Source: an uncultured Fimbriimonadaceae bacterium
GTDB taxonomy: Bacteria; Armatimonadota; Fimbriimonadia; Fimbriimonadales; Fimbriimonadaceae
NCBI GenBank assembly: GCA_937961665.1
Contig: CALGMO010000105.1
Location: 1-41,477, forward strand
Direction of reading: 5' to 3'
Length of the DNA: 41,477 nucleotides
Positions 1 to 8,672 of the stretch are shown in pieces (the stretch's first letter is position 1; each line of letters begins with the position of its first letter). The notes under the pieces were generated by a model, which saw only the letters and a program-made list of their open reading frames with translations, was not told the origin of the DNA and did no database searches. Both the position numbers and the translations under genes were made by a program.

Positions 1-43
1 CAACCCGTGCGGCGAGCAGCCTCTGCCAGAAGCGCTCGTCCAT
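1..43 (-). CDS. Partial CDS, N-terminal codons only
   Basis: On the minus strand an ATG at 43-41 opens a frame that begins MDERFWQRLLAARV and runs off the window edge. It lies 8 bases downstream of the stop of the PQQ-propeller gene, so it could be the next gene of the same transcript. Only 14 codons are visible, there is no clear ribosome binding site, and no function can be assigned. It could be a chance frame. Confidence 0.35.
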   Translation of the reverse strand, partial: MDERFWQRLLAARV

Positions 44-51
44 GGCGCGGC

Positions 52-1749
52 CTACAGTCCCATCGCAGGGCCGCCGCCCTTGCCTCCGCCGGGACCGCCC
101 ATCGGGCCGCCCGCCGGGTTGCGGGTGTTGCCGGTCGGCCGAGCCAGCGGCTTGAGGGTGTTGTCGATGAACAGCGTGTAGTTCTGCTTCACCTGGTTGC
201 CGAACCAGTCGGAGGCGACCACCGTGATCGTCCGGCGCCCGTTGCTCAGAGGCTTGTTTTTGCCCGCCGAGGAGATCTTGACGCTGACGAACCCCTCCCG
301 GTCATAGGTGTGCTCGTAGGCCACGCCGTCGATCAGCACCTGCACGGACTTCTGGTTGACTCCGGTGCCCTCATCCTCGATCCGGAAGATCAGGTCGAGC
401 GGCGGCTGGCCGGACACCTCGGCGCCCGGATCGGGCCAGACCATGCGCACGGTCGGCGGCGTCAGGTCCACGCCGGTCTGCGCGTCGAAGGCCAGCAGGC
501 TGCCGTCGCGGGCCAGCAGGAGCAGCGTCCCCCCGGCGACCACGGGAGCGCTGGCGGCCATCACCGCCACCGGACCCTCGGTCGTGCCGGCGGCTCCGCG
601 GGCGCCGCCCACGCCCGGCACACCCCCGCCCCGGTTGCCGCCTCCGGGACCCACGCCGCCTCCGGGGCCTCCACCCAGGCCGGGGATGCCTCCAGGGCCG
701 CCCATGCCGGGCATGCCGCCGGGTCCGCCCATCGGGTTCTCCGTGCGCCGGACCAAGGGCTGGACGATGAAGCTCCACCGAACGTCGCCCGTCTTGGGGT
801 CGACGAGGTTGATGGCTCCATCCGCCGTCGGGATCGAGACGAGCTGGCCGACGACCGTCGGCGCGGCCATCGGCGTGGAGTTCAGCGCGACCCCCTTCGG
901 GTTGAGCGGGCGGCCGGTGGCCGTCTCGAAGGCGAACAGCGTGCCCTCTCGGGTCACCACGGCCACCATGTCCGCCGTCACGCCGGCGGTGAAGGTGAGA
1001 TAGGAGCCGACGTTCCTCTGCCACTTGGGATTGCCGGTGACCGCGTTCAGCACCGAGAGCCACTGGCCGTTCAAAACGAACACGGAATCGCCGTACACGG
1101 CGGGAGTCACGTCGGTGGTCAGCACTCCGAAGCGCCGCTCCCACTGCGTGCGCTGGTTGGTGACGCTCTTGGCGATCAGCTTGTTGTCGCCCGTCTGGAT
1201 CAGGATGTTCGACCCGTGGCTGGCCATCCCGCCGACGATGCCCGCGAAGATCCTCTGGGGGTTCTCCCAGACGTTCTTGCCGGTGGCGGCCTCGAGGGCC
1301 ATCACGCTGTTGTCGCTCATCGCGAAGGCGACGAACTTACCCGCCACCGCGACCGGGTCCCCGATGATCCCCACGGGAGCGATGTACAGCCACTTCATCT
1401 CACCCGTGCCGGGGTCGATGCCGTAGACCTGCTTGTTGGTCGCGGCGGCAACGAGCACGCCGTCGACGAGGATCGGAGTCGTGCGGAAGTTGCCGTCGAT
1501 GGGGTCGGCCACGGGGAACCGCCAAACCTGGTTGCCCGACTCCCGGTCCACGGCGTACACGCGTCCGCCCACCGCGACGAACACCCGTTCGCCTTCCACC
1601 GTGGGCTTGCCCAGCGGCGCCACCTGCGTGGACTGAGCCCAACGCCAGGCAAGAGGCAACGGTCCATCGATCTGGGCGGCGCCGACGGCGGCCAGACCGG
1701 CCGCGACCAACGCGAATGCGACTCTCCGCAGCTTCCACATCGCCTTCAT
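52..1749 (-). CDS. Secreted PQQ-type beta-propeller protein with Gly-rich linker and C-terminal Ig-like domain
   Basis: The 565-residue product starts MKAMWKL and has a hydrophobic signal peptide ending near AAVGAAQ, so it is exported. Repeated blades such as VYAVDRESGNQVW, VYGIDPGTGEMKW and INLVDPKTGDVRW are the PQQ-like propeller repeats of BamB and quinoprotein dehydrogenases. A Gly/Pro/Met-rich linker (about residues 338-386) follows, then another propeller strand and a C-terminal Ig-like domain (about 430-545, containing TITVVASDWFGNQVKQNYTL), then a GGPGGGKGGG tail. I chose this start because AAGGAG lies just upstream. An upstream ATG at 1794 falls inside a likely -10 box. The next in-frame ATG (1740) is also possible. 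It may be a scaffold or BamB-like envelope protein, but catalytic activity cannot be shown and BamB does not normally carry an Ig-like domain. Confidence 0.85.
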   Translation of the reverse strand: MKAMWKLRRVAFALVAAGLAAVGAAQIDGPLPLAWRWAQSTQVAPLGKPTVEGERVFVAVGGRVYAVDRESGNQVWRFPVADPIDGNFRTTPILVDGVLVAAATNKQVYGIDPGTGEMKWLYIAPVGIIGDPVAVAGKFVAFAMSDNSVMALEAATGKNVWENPQRIFAGIVGGMASHGSNILIQTGDNKLIAKSVTNQRTQWERRFGVLTTDVTPAVYGDSVFVLNGQWLSVLNAVTGNPKWQRNVGSYLTFTAGVTADMVAVVTREGTLFAFETATGRPLNPKGVALNSTPMAAPTVVGQLVSIPTADGAINLVDPKTGDVRWSFIVQPLVRRTENPMGGPGGMPGMGGPGGIPGLGGGPGGGVGPGGGNRGGGVPGVGGARGAAGTTEGPVAVMAASAPVVAGGTLLLLARDGSLLAFDAQTGVDLTPPTVRMVWPDPGAEVSGQPPLDLIFRIEDEGTGVNQKSVQVLIDGVAYEHTYDREGFVSVKISSAGKNKPLSNGRRTITVVASDWFGNQVKQNYTLFIDNTLKPLARPTGNTRNPAGGPMGGPGGGKGGGPAMGL

Positions 1750-1792
1750 CCACTCCTTGGGCGCCGACGGGCGATCCGCCAGCTTCGGGTCC

Positions 1793-1798
1793 ATTCTA
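1793..1798 (-). promoter_or_regulatory. Putative -10 box TAGAAT for the PQQ-propeller gene
   Basis: TAGAAT on the minus strand places +1 near 1786, giving a leader of about 37 bases that contains AAGGAG before the ATG at 1749. The box overlaps an alternative ATG, which argues against that start. Confidence 0.35.
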
Positions 1799-1879
1799 GC
1801 CCCCGGGCTACCGCCGTGTCTAGGAACCCGCCAATCCTTCGGACGCTCGCTCGGCGATCCTCGTAACGCCGAAGCCGGA

Positions 1880-1885
1880 TACACT
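1880..1885 (+). promoter_or_regulatory. Putative -10 box TACACT for the polysaccharide deacetylase
   Basis: TACACT predicts +1 near 1892. The short leader then carries GAGGAA (1894-1899), 8 bases ahead of the ATG at 1908. No convincing -35 is visible. Confidence 0.35.
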
Positions 1886-1907
1886 GAGGCCACGAGGAAC
1901 CTTGCCG

Positions 1908-2624
1908 ATGCGTTCGAAGGCGCTGCCGATCCTCTGCTACCACAAGTGCGGCCCGGCCGATCAGGAGGGCCGGCGGCTCAATGTGGAGCCGCGCAGGTTG
2001 GCGGCGCACGCGCGCTTCTTCCTCCGCCGGGGCGCGGAGTTCGTGACCGCCGGGCGGCTCGCGGACGGCTGGCCGGACCGCGGCGTGTGCCTCACGTTCG
2101 ACGACGGTTACGTCTCGACCCTTCGGAACGCGTTCCCCGCCCTCGAAGCGCTCGGAGTCCGCGCGAGCGTGTACGTCGTGACGGACAAGGTGGGGTCCTC
2201 GGCGGACTGGGAGGGGGGCGACGGCGCGCCCCTTGCCGGTTGGGACGAGCTCCTGGACGCCCATCGTCGGGACTTCGAGGTCGGCTGCCACACGGCGACC
2301 CACGCGCGGATGGACGGGCTGGACCCCGACACCCAGCGCAGGGAGGTGCTGGACGCCCTGAACGCCCTGCGCGAGCGGGGCCTTGAGCCTCGGTCGTTCT
2401 GCCACCCCTACGGACGCTACGACTCCGCGACGCTGGAGATCCTCCAGGGCGCCGGCGTTCCGATCGGGCTGGCGCTGGGCAAGCGGCCGGCCCTGCCGAC
2501 CGATCCCCGGCTGGAGCTTCCCAGGATCGTCCTGGCCTACAGCGACGGCGTCGCCATGCTGCTCTATAGGATGCTGCTGCGACCCCGCTTGCGTCAGGCC
2601 TCCGGCGCGGCGAAGCGGCCCTGA
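1908..2624 (+). CDS. Polysaccharide deacetylase (NodB homology domain, carbohydrate esterase 4)
   Basis: The 238-residue protein hydrolyses N- or O-acetyl groups on a polysaccharide such as peptidoglycan or an exopolysaccharide. Family motifs are visible: TFDDGY (residues 63-68) supplies the catalytic base and a metal-ligand Asp, HTATH (128-132) gives the two metal histidines, and HPYGRYD matches motif 3. There is no signal peptide, so it may act in the cytoplasm or leave by another route. The ATG at 1908 has GAGGAA 8 bases upstream; a TTG two codons earlier is less likely. The last 31 bases overlap the convergent leuC gene. The natural substrate cannot be read from the sequence. Confidence 0.88.
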   Translation: MRSKALPILCYHKCGPADQEGRRLNVEPRRLAAHARFFLRRGAEFVTAGRLADGWPDRGVCLTFDDGYVSTLRNAFPALEALGVRASVYVVTDKVGSSADWEGGDGAPLAGWDELLDAHRRDFEVGCHTATHARMDGLDPDTQRREVLDALNALRERGLEPRSFCHPYGRYDSATLEILQGAGVPIGLALGKRPALPTDPRLELPRIVLAYSDGVAMLLYRMLLRPRLRQASGAAKRP

Positions 2625-3973
2625 AGCGCCGTCGCGGCAGCGACCGCCGGGGAGCAGAGGTGGGTTCTGGACCTCGGGCCCTGCCTGCCCTCGTAGGGCC
2701 GGTTCGAAGTGGACGCGCTGCGCTGGAACGGACGCAGGATGTCGCCGTTCATACCCAGGCACATCGAGCAGCCCGAGCCGTGCCACTCGAACCCGGCCTC
2801 TCGGAACACGGCGTCCAGTCCCTCCTGTTCGGCCAGCCGCCGGACCCGCGTGCTGCCCGGCACCACCAGAGCCCTCACCCCCGGCGCGACCTTCCGGCCG
2901 CGGACGACTGCCGCCGCCTCGCGAAGGTCCTCGAGGCGACCGTTCGTGCAGGAGCCGACGAACACCACGTCGACCGGCACGTCGCACAGCCGTTGGCCGG
3001 GCTGCAGGCCCATGTAGCGGAGCGCCTTGGCCTCGGCCTCGGTGGAGGGCTCGGGAATCGGCTCGTCCAGTTCCACGGCCATCGCGGGGGTGGTCCCCCA
3101 CGTCGCGAGCGGCCGCAGGCCCTGCACGTCGATCTCGACCTCCCGGTCGAACACCGCGCCTTCGTCCGTTCGCAGGTCCGCGCACAGCCGCTCCAGCTCG
3201 CGAAGCTCCTCCCCCTTGGGAGCGAAGGGCCGATCGCCCTCCGCGACGTACGCGAGCGTCTTGTCGTCCGGGGCGACCATCCCGGCGCGCGCGCCCATCT
3301 CGATGCTCATGTTGCAGACGGTCATGCGCCCCGCCATACCCAGAGCTTGGATGGCCGGCCCGGCGTACTCCACGACGTAGCCGGTTCCGCCCCCCGCGCC
3401 CATCGTGCGGATCACCTTCAGGATGAGGTCCTTGGCTCCGGCAGCGGGCGAAGGCTCCCCGCGGAGCGTGATGCGCATCGACTTGGGTTTGCGGGGCACT
3501 CGGAGCGTCTGCGTGGCCAGCACGTGCTCCACCTCGGTGGTGCCGATGCCGAAGGCCAGGGCGCCGAACGCGCCGTGCGTCGCCGTGTGGCTGTCGCCGC
3601 ACACGATTGTGCGGCCCGGCAGCGTGATGCCGAGCTCCGGTCCCATCACGTGCACGATGCCTTGCCACTCGTGGCCGATGCCGAACAGCCGGATGCCGAA
3701 CTCCCGGCAGTTGCGCTCCAGGGCTTCGAGCTGCTGGGCGCTGAGCGACTTGGGGTCCGGCGGAAGCCCGTCCGTTCGGACGTTGTGGTCCGTCGTGGCG
3801 AACGTGAGATCGGGCCGGCGGACGCGCCGACCGGCCGCCCGGAGGCCGTCGAACGCCTGAGGCGAAGTGACCTCGTGCACGAGGTGCCGGTCGATGTAGA
3901 GTAGGATGCCGCCGCCCGGCAGCTCGGTCACCACGTGCGCGTCCCAGACCTTGTCGAACAGCGTCTCCGGCAT
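2594..3973 (-). CDS. leuC: 3-isopropylmalate dehydratase large subunit
   Basis: LeuC interconverts 2- and 3-isopropylmalate in leucine biosynthesis, using a 4Fe-4S cluster in the cytoplasm. The 459-residue length is typical. The aconitase-type cluster cysteines are C342 (in VGSCTNGR), C402 and C405 (in GCSMCLGMN). [19 protein letters not shown] and the C-terminal STSNR...GRQG stretch are also diagnostic. No leuD (small subunit) gene lies next to it, unlike in many leucine operons, so its partner must be elsewhere. The start has no Shine-Dalgarno sequence, but TAAAAT sits 7 bases upstream, consistent with a leaderless mRNA. It could be the related homoaconitase or citraconate-type enzyme, but leuC fits best. 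Confidence 0.93.
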   Translation of the reverse strand: MPETLFDKVWDAHVVTELPGGGILLYIDRHLVHEVTSPQAFDGLRAAGRRVRRPDLTFATTDHNVRTDGLPPDPKSLSAQQLEALERNCREFGIRLFGIGHEWQGIVHVMGPELGITLPGRTIVCGDSHTATHGAFGALAFGIGTTEVEHVLATQTLRVPRKPKSMRITLRGEPSPAAGAKDLILKVIRTMGAGGGTGYVVEYAGPAIQALGMAGRMTVCNMSIEMGARAGMVAPDDKTLAYVAEGDRPFAPKGEELRELERLCADLRTDEGAVFDREVEIDVQGLRPLATWGTTPAMAVELDEPIPEPSTEAEAKALRYMGLQPGQRLCDVPVDVVFVGSCTNGRLEDLREAAAVVRGRKVAPGVRALVVPGSTRVRRLAEQEGLDAVFREAGFEWHGSGCSMCLGMNGDILRPFQRSASTSNRPYEGRQGPRSRTHLCSPAVAAATALQGRFAAPEA

Positions 3974-3980
3974 CGGAACG

Positions 3981-3986
3981 ATTTTA
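3981..3986 (-). promoter_or_regulatory. -10 box TAAAAT placing +1 at the leuC start codon
   Basis: TAAAAT on the minus strand lies 7 bases from the leuC ATG (3973), so the predicted +1 falls within a base of the start codon. With no ribosome binding site present, this is a strong candidate for a leaderless transcript. Confidence 0.45.
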
Positions 3987-4015
3987 CAGCGTTCGTCCCG
4001 AGCGGGTCCGGGGGC

Positions 4016-4021
4016 TAAACT
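4016..4021 (+). promoter_or_regulatory. Putative -10 box TAAACT for the alpha-galactosidase
   Basis: TAAACT predicts +1 near 4028 and a leader of about 40 bases carrying GGAAGGAG, 8 bases before the ATG at 4069. The 95-base divergent gap also serves leuC. Confidence 0.35.
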
Positions 4022-4068
4022 GGGGACCCGACAGCGCGCTCCCGCGCGAACGGGGAAGGAGAGGACCG

Positions 4069-5232
4069 ATGAGCCAAGCCGACAAGCCGCTCGCCGCCAC
4101 CCCGCCGATGGGTTGGAACAGCTGGAACACCTTCGGGGAGAAGGTCGACGCCCGGGTCGTCTGCGAGACCGCCGACGCCATCGTTCGGACGGGCATGAAG
4201 GATCTCGGCTACGAGTACGTGGTCATCGACGACTGCTGGAGCGACAAGCGCGGCCGGGACTCGAACGGAGACCTCGTGCCCGATCCCGAACGGTTCCCCG
4301 ACGGCATCCGGGCCGTGGCCGACCACGTGCACTCCCTCGGGCTCAAGTTCGGCATCTACTCGGATGCGGCCCACCTGACCTGCGCCAAATGGCCGGGCAG
4401 CTATGAGCACGAGGAGCAGGACGCCGCGCTCTTCGCATCCTGGGGCGTGGACTTCCTGAAGTACGACTATTGCCACGCTCCGTCCGACCAGGCCTCGGCG
4501 ATCGACCGCTATGCACGCATGGGCCAGGCCCTGCGCGAGTGTGGCCGCGAGATCCTGTTTTCGCTCTGCGAGTGGGGCGGGCGCGCTCCGTGGCTGTGGG
4601 GAAGGAGGGTCGGCGGCCAGATGTGGCGCTGCACCGGCGACGTCGTGGACGCGTGGTACGAGACCGACCTCACCTGGGGCGGGTTGACGATCAACGCCGC
4701 CATCGACCACGCGGCGTACATCGCCGACTACACGGGTCCCGGCGGGTGGAACGACTTCGACATGCTGGTCGTGGGCATCCGGGGACGGGGGCACACGGGC
4801 AAGGGCAACTGCACGGACACCGACTACCGCACCCAGATGTCCATGTGGTGCCTGTTCGCCTCGCCGCTGATGGCGGGCTGCGACCTCCGGACGATGGACG
4901 AGGCCACCGCGGAGACGATGATGAACCCGGAGGTCCTGGCGGTCGACCAGGATCCGCTCGGAAAGGCCGCGAAGCGGGTCGCACAGCGCGGGCCCTTGGA
5001 GGTGTGGCAGAGGCCGCTGTCCGACGGATCGTTCGCCGTCGGGCTGCTGAACCGCGGAGAGGAGGCCGCGGAGATCGAGCTCCGCTGGCATCACCTCGGC
5101 TTGCTCGACTCCGAACCGGCTCTCGTGCGCGACCTGTGGCGTCGGCAGGACGTCGGCGAGTTTCGAGAGAAGGCCGCCGCGACGGTCCGGCCGCACGAGA
5201 CCGTGCTCTGGAGGGTCACGCTCCGACCTTGA
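4069..5232 (+). CDS. Alpha-galactosidase, glycoside hydrolase family 27
   Basis: This 387-residue enzyme should release terminal alpha-linked galactose (or alpha-N-acetylgalactosamine) with retention of configuration. GH27 landmarks are clear: MGWNSWN near the N terminus, IDDCW (residues 53-57), the nucleophile Asp133 in KYDYC, the acid/base region TGDVVDAW (about residues 189-196) and [11 protein letters not shown]-terminal beta-sandwich domain follows from about residue 300. There is no signal peptide, so it probably acts in the cytoplasm on imported oligosaccharides such as raffinose-type sugars. A good AAGGAG lies 8 bases before the ATG. The 3' end overlaps the convergent TerB-like gene by 17 bases. 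The GH27 assignment is firm; the exact substrate is inferred. Confidence 0.93.
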   Translation: MSQADKPLAATPPMGWNSWNTFGEKVDARVVCETADAIVRTGMKDLGYEYVVIDDCWSDKRGRDSNGDLVPDPERFPDGIRAVADHVHSLGLKFGIYSDAAHLTCAKWPGSYEHEEQDAALFASWGVDFLKYDYCHAPSDQASAIDRYARMGQALRECGREILFSLCEWGGRAPWLWGRRVGGQMWRCTGDVVDAWYETDLTWGGLTINAAIDHAAYIADYTGPGGWNDFDMLVVGIRGRGHTGKGNCTDTDYRTQMSMWCLFASPLMAGCDLRTMDEATAETMMNPEVLAVDQDPLGKAAKRVAQRGPLEVWQRPLSDGSFAVGLLNRGEEAAEIELRWHHLGLLDSEPALVRDLWRRQDVGEFREKAAATVRPHETVLWRVTLRP

Positions 5233-5740
5233 CGCGCTCTCCACGGGCCTGGGGGGACTCGCGTTCCCCCAGCGCCCCGTAGAGTCCGTCGACCCACCTC
5301 TGGAGCGAGTCCAGCTCCGCGAGGACGATCCTGCCGTCCGCGCCGACGACCGCGAACGCCAGCGACTCGAAGGCCTCGGCCGCCTCGCGGGCGAGGGAGG
5401 TGCCCTCCCTCGCGTCGAACTCCGTCGCGGCGCGCACGATGCTCGCCGAGCAGTCGGGGATCGCGTCGGCCGGGGCCTCGGCCAAGGCGGCCTCGAGCAG
5501 CCCGTCGTAGGTGCGATCCAAGCGGATGAGCGACGCGATCAGCTGGTGCTCGCACGGATCCAGGTTGCCGTCGGCGCCGCCGATCCTCACGAGCATCCTT
5601 GCCACCGTGCGGGCGAGCGCGCGACAAATCTCGTCCCGATCCCTCCAGCCGCCTTCGTCGCTGAGCGTGCGGCACGCCTCGACCAGGGTCGCGTAGCTGC
5701 GAAGGGCGATCGTCTCCTGACGCGCTCGCAGGTTCTCCAT
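5216..5740 (-). CDS. TerB-like domain protein
   Basis: A 174-residue soluble, acidic, mostly helical protein. Two segments, VRIGGADGNLDPCEHQLIAS (residues 51-70) and VVGADGRIVLAELDSLQ (131-147), resemble the ADG-(E/N)-(I/L)-xxxE motif of TerB/DjlA-type helical domains, which bind metals or act as scaffolds. I infer two TerB-like half-domains. No tellurite-resistance neighbours are present, so tellurite resistance should not be assumed. It lies 44 bases downstream of lipB on the same strand, and its tail overlaps the alpha-galactosidase gene. The function is unknown. Confidence 0.65.
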   Translation of the reverse strand: MENLRARQETIALRSYATLVEACRTLSDEGGWRDRDEICRALARTVARMLVRIGGADGNLDPCEHQLIASLIRLDRTYDGLLEAALAEAPADAIPDCSASIVRAATEFDAREGTSLAREAAEAFESLAFAVVGADGRIVLAELDSLQRWVDGLYGALGERESPQARGERVKVGA

Positions 5741-5784
5741 CTTGCCGGATAGAACGCAAAAACGGCCTCGCCGAGTTGCCGGTC

Positions 5785-6471
5785 CTAGGCCGGATCGTGC
5801 GGCGAGGGCAGCCTGTTCGCAGGCGCAGGACGCCACTCGAGCGAGAACACCTCCGCCATGGCGCCCAGGTAGGCGGGCAGGAGGTCCGACGGCGACAGGT
5901 CCCGGCGTGTTTCCTGGGCGACGGACGTCACGCCGTAGTCGCGGATGCCGCACGGCACGATCAGGCCGAACGGCCCCAGATCGTTGTTGCAGTTCAGCGC
6001 GATGCCGTGGTAGGAGACCCACTTCCGAACCTTGACCCCGATCGCGGCGATCTTCCGGTCCCCGACCCAGACGCCGGTGTGCGGCGGAAACCGCCTCGCC
6101 CCGACGCCGAGCGTTGCGAGCATTCGGATCAGCGCCTCCTCCAGCGACCGGAGCCAAGCGTGCAGGTCGCGGCCTACCAGGTCCAGGTGGAAGATCGGAT
6201 AGGCCACCAGCTGTCCCGGACCGTGGTAGGTCACGTCTCCTCCGCGGTCCGTCCGGCAGACCTCGATGCCGAGCTCCCGGTACCGATCCGGGCTCAGAAG
6301 CAGGTTCTCCTCGTGGAAGGAGGCTCCGAGCGTCAGGACGGGCGAATGCTCGACGACGAGCAGGGTATGCGGCCGCCTGCCCTCGGCGACCTCCGCGGCG
6401 ACCGACTGCTGGAGCCGGAAGCAGGCTTGGTAGGGCATCGCGCCGAGGTCGCACCATTCCGCTCGGGTCAT
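5785..6471 (-). CDS. lipB: Lipoyl(octanoyl) transferase
   Basis: LipB moves the octanoyl group from octanoyl-ACP to the lipoyl lysine of E2 and GcvH proteins; LipA then adds sulfur. The 228-residue product shows the family signature RGGDVTYHGPGQLVAYPI, the catalytic lysine K147 (in AIGVKVRK) and the catalytic cysteine C174 (in VPCGIRDYG). Its ATG overlaps the stop of the upstream cyclase gene (ATGA), indicating translational coupling. A lipoyl-dependent E2 gene, a likely client, lies about 30 kb away in this window. No lipA is visible here. Confidence 0.95.
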   Translation of the reverse strand: MTRAEWCDLGAMPYQACFRLQQSVAAEVAEGRRPHTLLVVEHSPVLTLGASFHEENLLLSPDRYRELGIEVCRTDRGGDVTYHGPGQLVAYPIFHLDLVGRDLHAWLRSLEEALIRMLATLGVGARRFPPHTGVWVGDRKIAAIGVKVRKWVSYHGIALNCNNDLGPFGLIVPCGIRDYGVTSVAQETRRDLSPSDLLPAYLGAMAEVFSLEWRPAPANRLPSPHDPA

Positions 6472-8276
6472 GCGTCCTCCGTCGGGTTGAGCACCACGAG
6501 CACCCGGTGCCCGTCCACCGGTTCCTTGAGCTCCGCCATCCGCTCATCGCCCAGGTCTTGGGCGACGGCCTCCGTGACCGCGATGCCGCCGACCGGCGCG
6601 ACCTCCTCGACGTGCGCGGCGATGTCGATCACCTCTGCGAATTGGACCTCGCTCAGCTCTCCGACGACGCTGCCCTGGTGCAGGCCGATGCGAAGGCGGA
6701 AGGGCGTGGCCAGCCGGTTGACCCTCCGGTTGAACTCCCCGATGCGCGTCTGGATCCGCTTGGCCGCCGCCAGCGCCTGAGCCGCGCTGGGGAAGCCGGC
6801 CACGGCCCCGTCGCCGGCGGTCGAGTGGATCGTTCCCCCGAACGACTCGCAGCATTCCCGGACGAGGCCCTGGTACTCCCGAAAGCAGTATTCGACCACG
6901 TAGGGATCCGCGTTGGCCTTCATCGCGGAGCTCTTGGCGACGTCCACCACCAGGATGCAGACGTTGGCGCGCGAGGGCGACAGCAGCCGCTGGACCTCGA
7001 TCAGCTCGGCGAGCAGGGCGCCGGGGTCGTTTCGGCGCAACAGGCTCTCCCGCCGAGCCCGCTCCTCCACGGCGGCCCCGAGGCTGCCCATCGCGGCGAT
7101 GGCGAGCGACGCTAGGAGGTGGGCGGCCTTCTCGGGATAGAGGCTCTCCAGCAGGCGGGAGACGCCGAAGTCGGTCACCGGCAGGGCCTCCGGTAGGAGG
7201 TAGCAGGCGGAGAACAGGGCGCAGGCGAGGAACGCCCGCCAGAACCTGCCCGCCAGAAAGGCCGCGGCGACCTGCGCCAGGAACCAACCGGCGAGGAACA
7301 CGAGGGCGACGACGATGTCGATCACCTCGGCGCCCGTCACGCCGCGGACGTTCCCCGCCGCCGTGCGGAGCCCCGAGGCCGCCGCCACGTAACCCAGCCC
7401 GAGCAGCAGGCCGGAGGAGGCCGAGAACAGCCACAGCCTCCGTCGCACGGCCTCGACCCAAGGCTGCTCGAGCAACGGTCTCGGCCCGGGCGCCGCGTCG
7501 GCGCCGAGGCGGAGCCTCTCCTCGATCTCGAACAGACGCTCCAGCAACTCTTGGCGGCTGAGCCGCTCCTTGCGCCGGTCGGCGCGCCGGATCGAGGCGT
7601 AGGCTCCCAGGATCGAAACCACCGACCCCAGCAGGCCGTAGAGGGCCGCGAGCAGCAGCAGCCCGATCGACAGCAGCACCAGCTCGGGAACGATGTTGCG
7701 GTCTGGGTTCGGGCCCGTGTGCTGGCGGTACCAGATCGCGGTGATCGAGAACGTCGAGAGGACCACCCAGTTGACCAGCGCTCCGAACAGCGCCTGACGG
7801 ACCATCGCGTGCCGCGCGAAGCACGCCATCTGCGCCACGAGCACCGCCAGGAACAGCACCACGAGGGCGCCTCCCTGGAGGCGCAGGACCGCGTCGCGGC
7901 CGGCCGTCGTGAGCGGCGCCGGGTTCTCGGCGACCCATCCCGCTGCCAGCGCCACACCGGTGGAGACGCCCACGAACAGGCTGGGACGGTTGGTGGCGCG
8001 CATCCAGCCGCGACGGAGGATTTCGGCCAGCGGTCGGCAGAACCGGTGGCAGAAGGCCCGCCAGCAGAGCGTCCAACGCCTGTCCTCCAACGGGAGGGGC
8101 GCCGTTGCGGAGGACACGGCCCGCACTGTCTCCAGGGCGCTGCGCACGCGGTCGACGGGCAACCCGAAGCGCTCCGCCAGCCTGTCCGGCGGCGAGTTCA
8201 CCGCCTCCGGGTGCTGCCGGAGGTGCTCCGCAAGTTTGAGGAAGCCTGCCGACTCCGAGCCGGCTGTCTGCGTCAT
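6468..8276 (-). CDS. Membrane-anchored class III adenylate/guanylate cyclase homologue
   Basis: The 602-residue protein has an N-terminal soluble part with a helix-turn-helix-like stretch (FGLPVDRVRSALETV), about eight hydrophobic membrane segments (roughly residues 95-410) and a C-terminal class III nucleotidyl cyclase domain (about 430-600). Metal-binding aspartates are visible in ILVVDVAKSS and TAGDGAVAGFP, and RIGLHQGSVVG matches the family core. In the usual NxxxR transition-state motif the segment reads IDIAAHV, so Asn and Arg appear replaced by Asp and His. Activity is therefore uncertain. I start at the ATG at 8276, which has a TATCAT box about 15 bases upstream; an ATG at 8300 is possible. 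Longer extensions would run through rnpB and are rejected. Confidence 0.85.
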   Translation of the reverse strand: MTQTAGSESAGFLKLAEHLRQHPEAVNSPPDRLAERFGLPVDRVRSALETVRAVSSATAPLPLEDRRWTLCWRAFCHRFCRPLAEILRRGWMRATNRPSLFVGVSTGVALAAGWVAENPAPLTTAGRDAVLRLQGGALVVLFLAVLVAQMACFARHAMVRQALFGALVNWVVLSTFSITAIWYRQHTGPNPDRNIVPELVLLSIGLLLLAALYGLLGSVVSILGAYASIRRADRRKERLSRQELLERLFEIEERLRLGADAAPGPRPLLEQPWVEAVRRRLWLFSASSGLLLGLGYVAAASGLRTAAGNVRGVTGAEVIDIVVALVFLAGWFLAQVAAAFLAGRFWRAFLACALFSACYLLPEALPVTDFGVSRLLESLYPEKAAHLLASLAIAAMGSLGAAVEERARRESLLRRNDPGALLAELIEVQRLLSPSRANVCILVVDVAKSSAMKANADPYVVEYCFREYQGLVRECCESFGGTIHSTAGDGAVAGFPSAAQALAAAKRIQTRIGEFNRRVNRLATPFRLRIGLHQGSVVGELSEVQFAEVIDIAAHVEEVAPVGGIAVTEAVAQDLGDERMAELKEPVDGHRVLVVLNPTEDA

Positions 8277-8291
8277 GTCGGGACCCAGACC

Positions 8292-8297
8292 ATGATA
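8292..8297 (-). promoter_or_regulatory. Putative -10 box TATCAT for the cyclase-lipB transcript
   Basis: TATCAT on the minus strand predicts +1 near 8285, about 9 bases before the ATG at 8276. It is arranged divergently from the rnpB promoter. Confidence 0.3.
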
Positions 8298-8323
8298 CAT
8301 CCCCCCGGCCGGGCCGGATGCTC

Positions 8324-8329
8324 CATAAT
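8324..8329 (+). promoter_or_regulatory. -10 box CATAAT of rnpB
   Basis: CATAAT matches TATAAT at five of six positions. Its expected +1 (near 8336) coincides with the first bases of the RNase P RNA helix P1. No clear -35 is visible. Confidence 0.5.
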
Positions 8330-8336
8330 TCGAGCG

Positions 8337-8663
8337 GGGAGCCGGCCGGGTGGCGGCGCCCGGCGATCTCGCGCCGGGTGAGGAAAGTCCGGACTTCGCA
8401 GGGCACGGCGCCCTGGGCAACCAGGGGCGGGGCGACCCGACGGAAAGTGCCACAGAAACCAAACCGCCCCGTCTGGCACGGGGTAAGGGTGAAACAGTGG
8501 GGTAAGAGCCCACTCCGGTCCGCCGCAAGGCGGGTCCGGGGGCAAACCCCGCCGGAAGCAAGGCCGAATAGGGAGGCGACGACGCTGCCCGCCGAGCCTC
8601 CGGGTTGGCCGCTCAGACAGATCGCCACACAAAGACAGAATCCGGCTTACAGGCCGACTCCCC
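8337..8663 (+). ncRNA. rnpB: RNase P RNA, bacterial type A-like
   Basis: This is the catalytic RNA that trims the 5' leader from tRNA precursors. Universally conserved blocks are present in order: GAGGAAAGTCCGGAC, ACAGAAACCAAACCGCC, GGTAAGGGTGAAACAGTGG with GGTAAGAGCCCAC, GGAAGCAAGGCCGAATAGG, and ACAGAATCCGGCTTACAGG. The ends pair as helix P1 (GGAGCCGGCC at 8338-8347 with GGCCGACTCC at 8652-8661, one G-U pair). At about 327 bases it is compact beside the roughly 377 bases of E. coli. The exact ends are inferred from P1. A long hairpin follows ten bases downstream. Confidence 0.95.
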
Positions 8664-8672
8664 AACTGGAAA

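Noticed and set aside
1750-1893. Longer N terminus for the PQQ-propeller protein
   Set aside because: The added residues would sit in front of a clear signal peptide, and the upstream ATG lies inside the -10 box. AAGGAG supports the later start.
5216-5740. Tellurite resistance gene
   Set aside because: The TerB-like motif is present but there are no terC/D/Z genes nearby, so only a domain-level call is justified.
8277-8561. N-terminal extension of the cyclase gene upstream of 8276
   Set aside because: The extra codons run antisense through RNase P RNA and its promoter, and the sequence has no protein-like character. The ATG at 8276 has its own -10 box.
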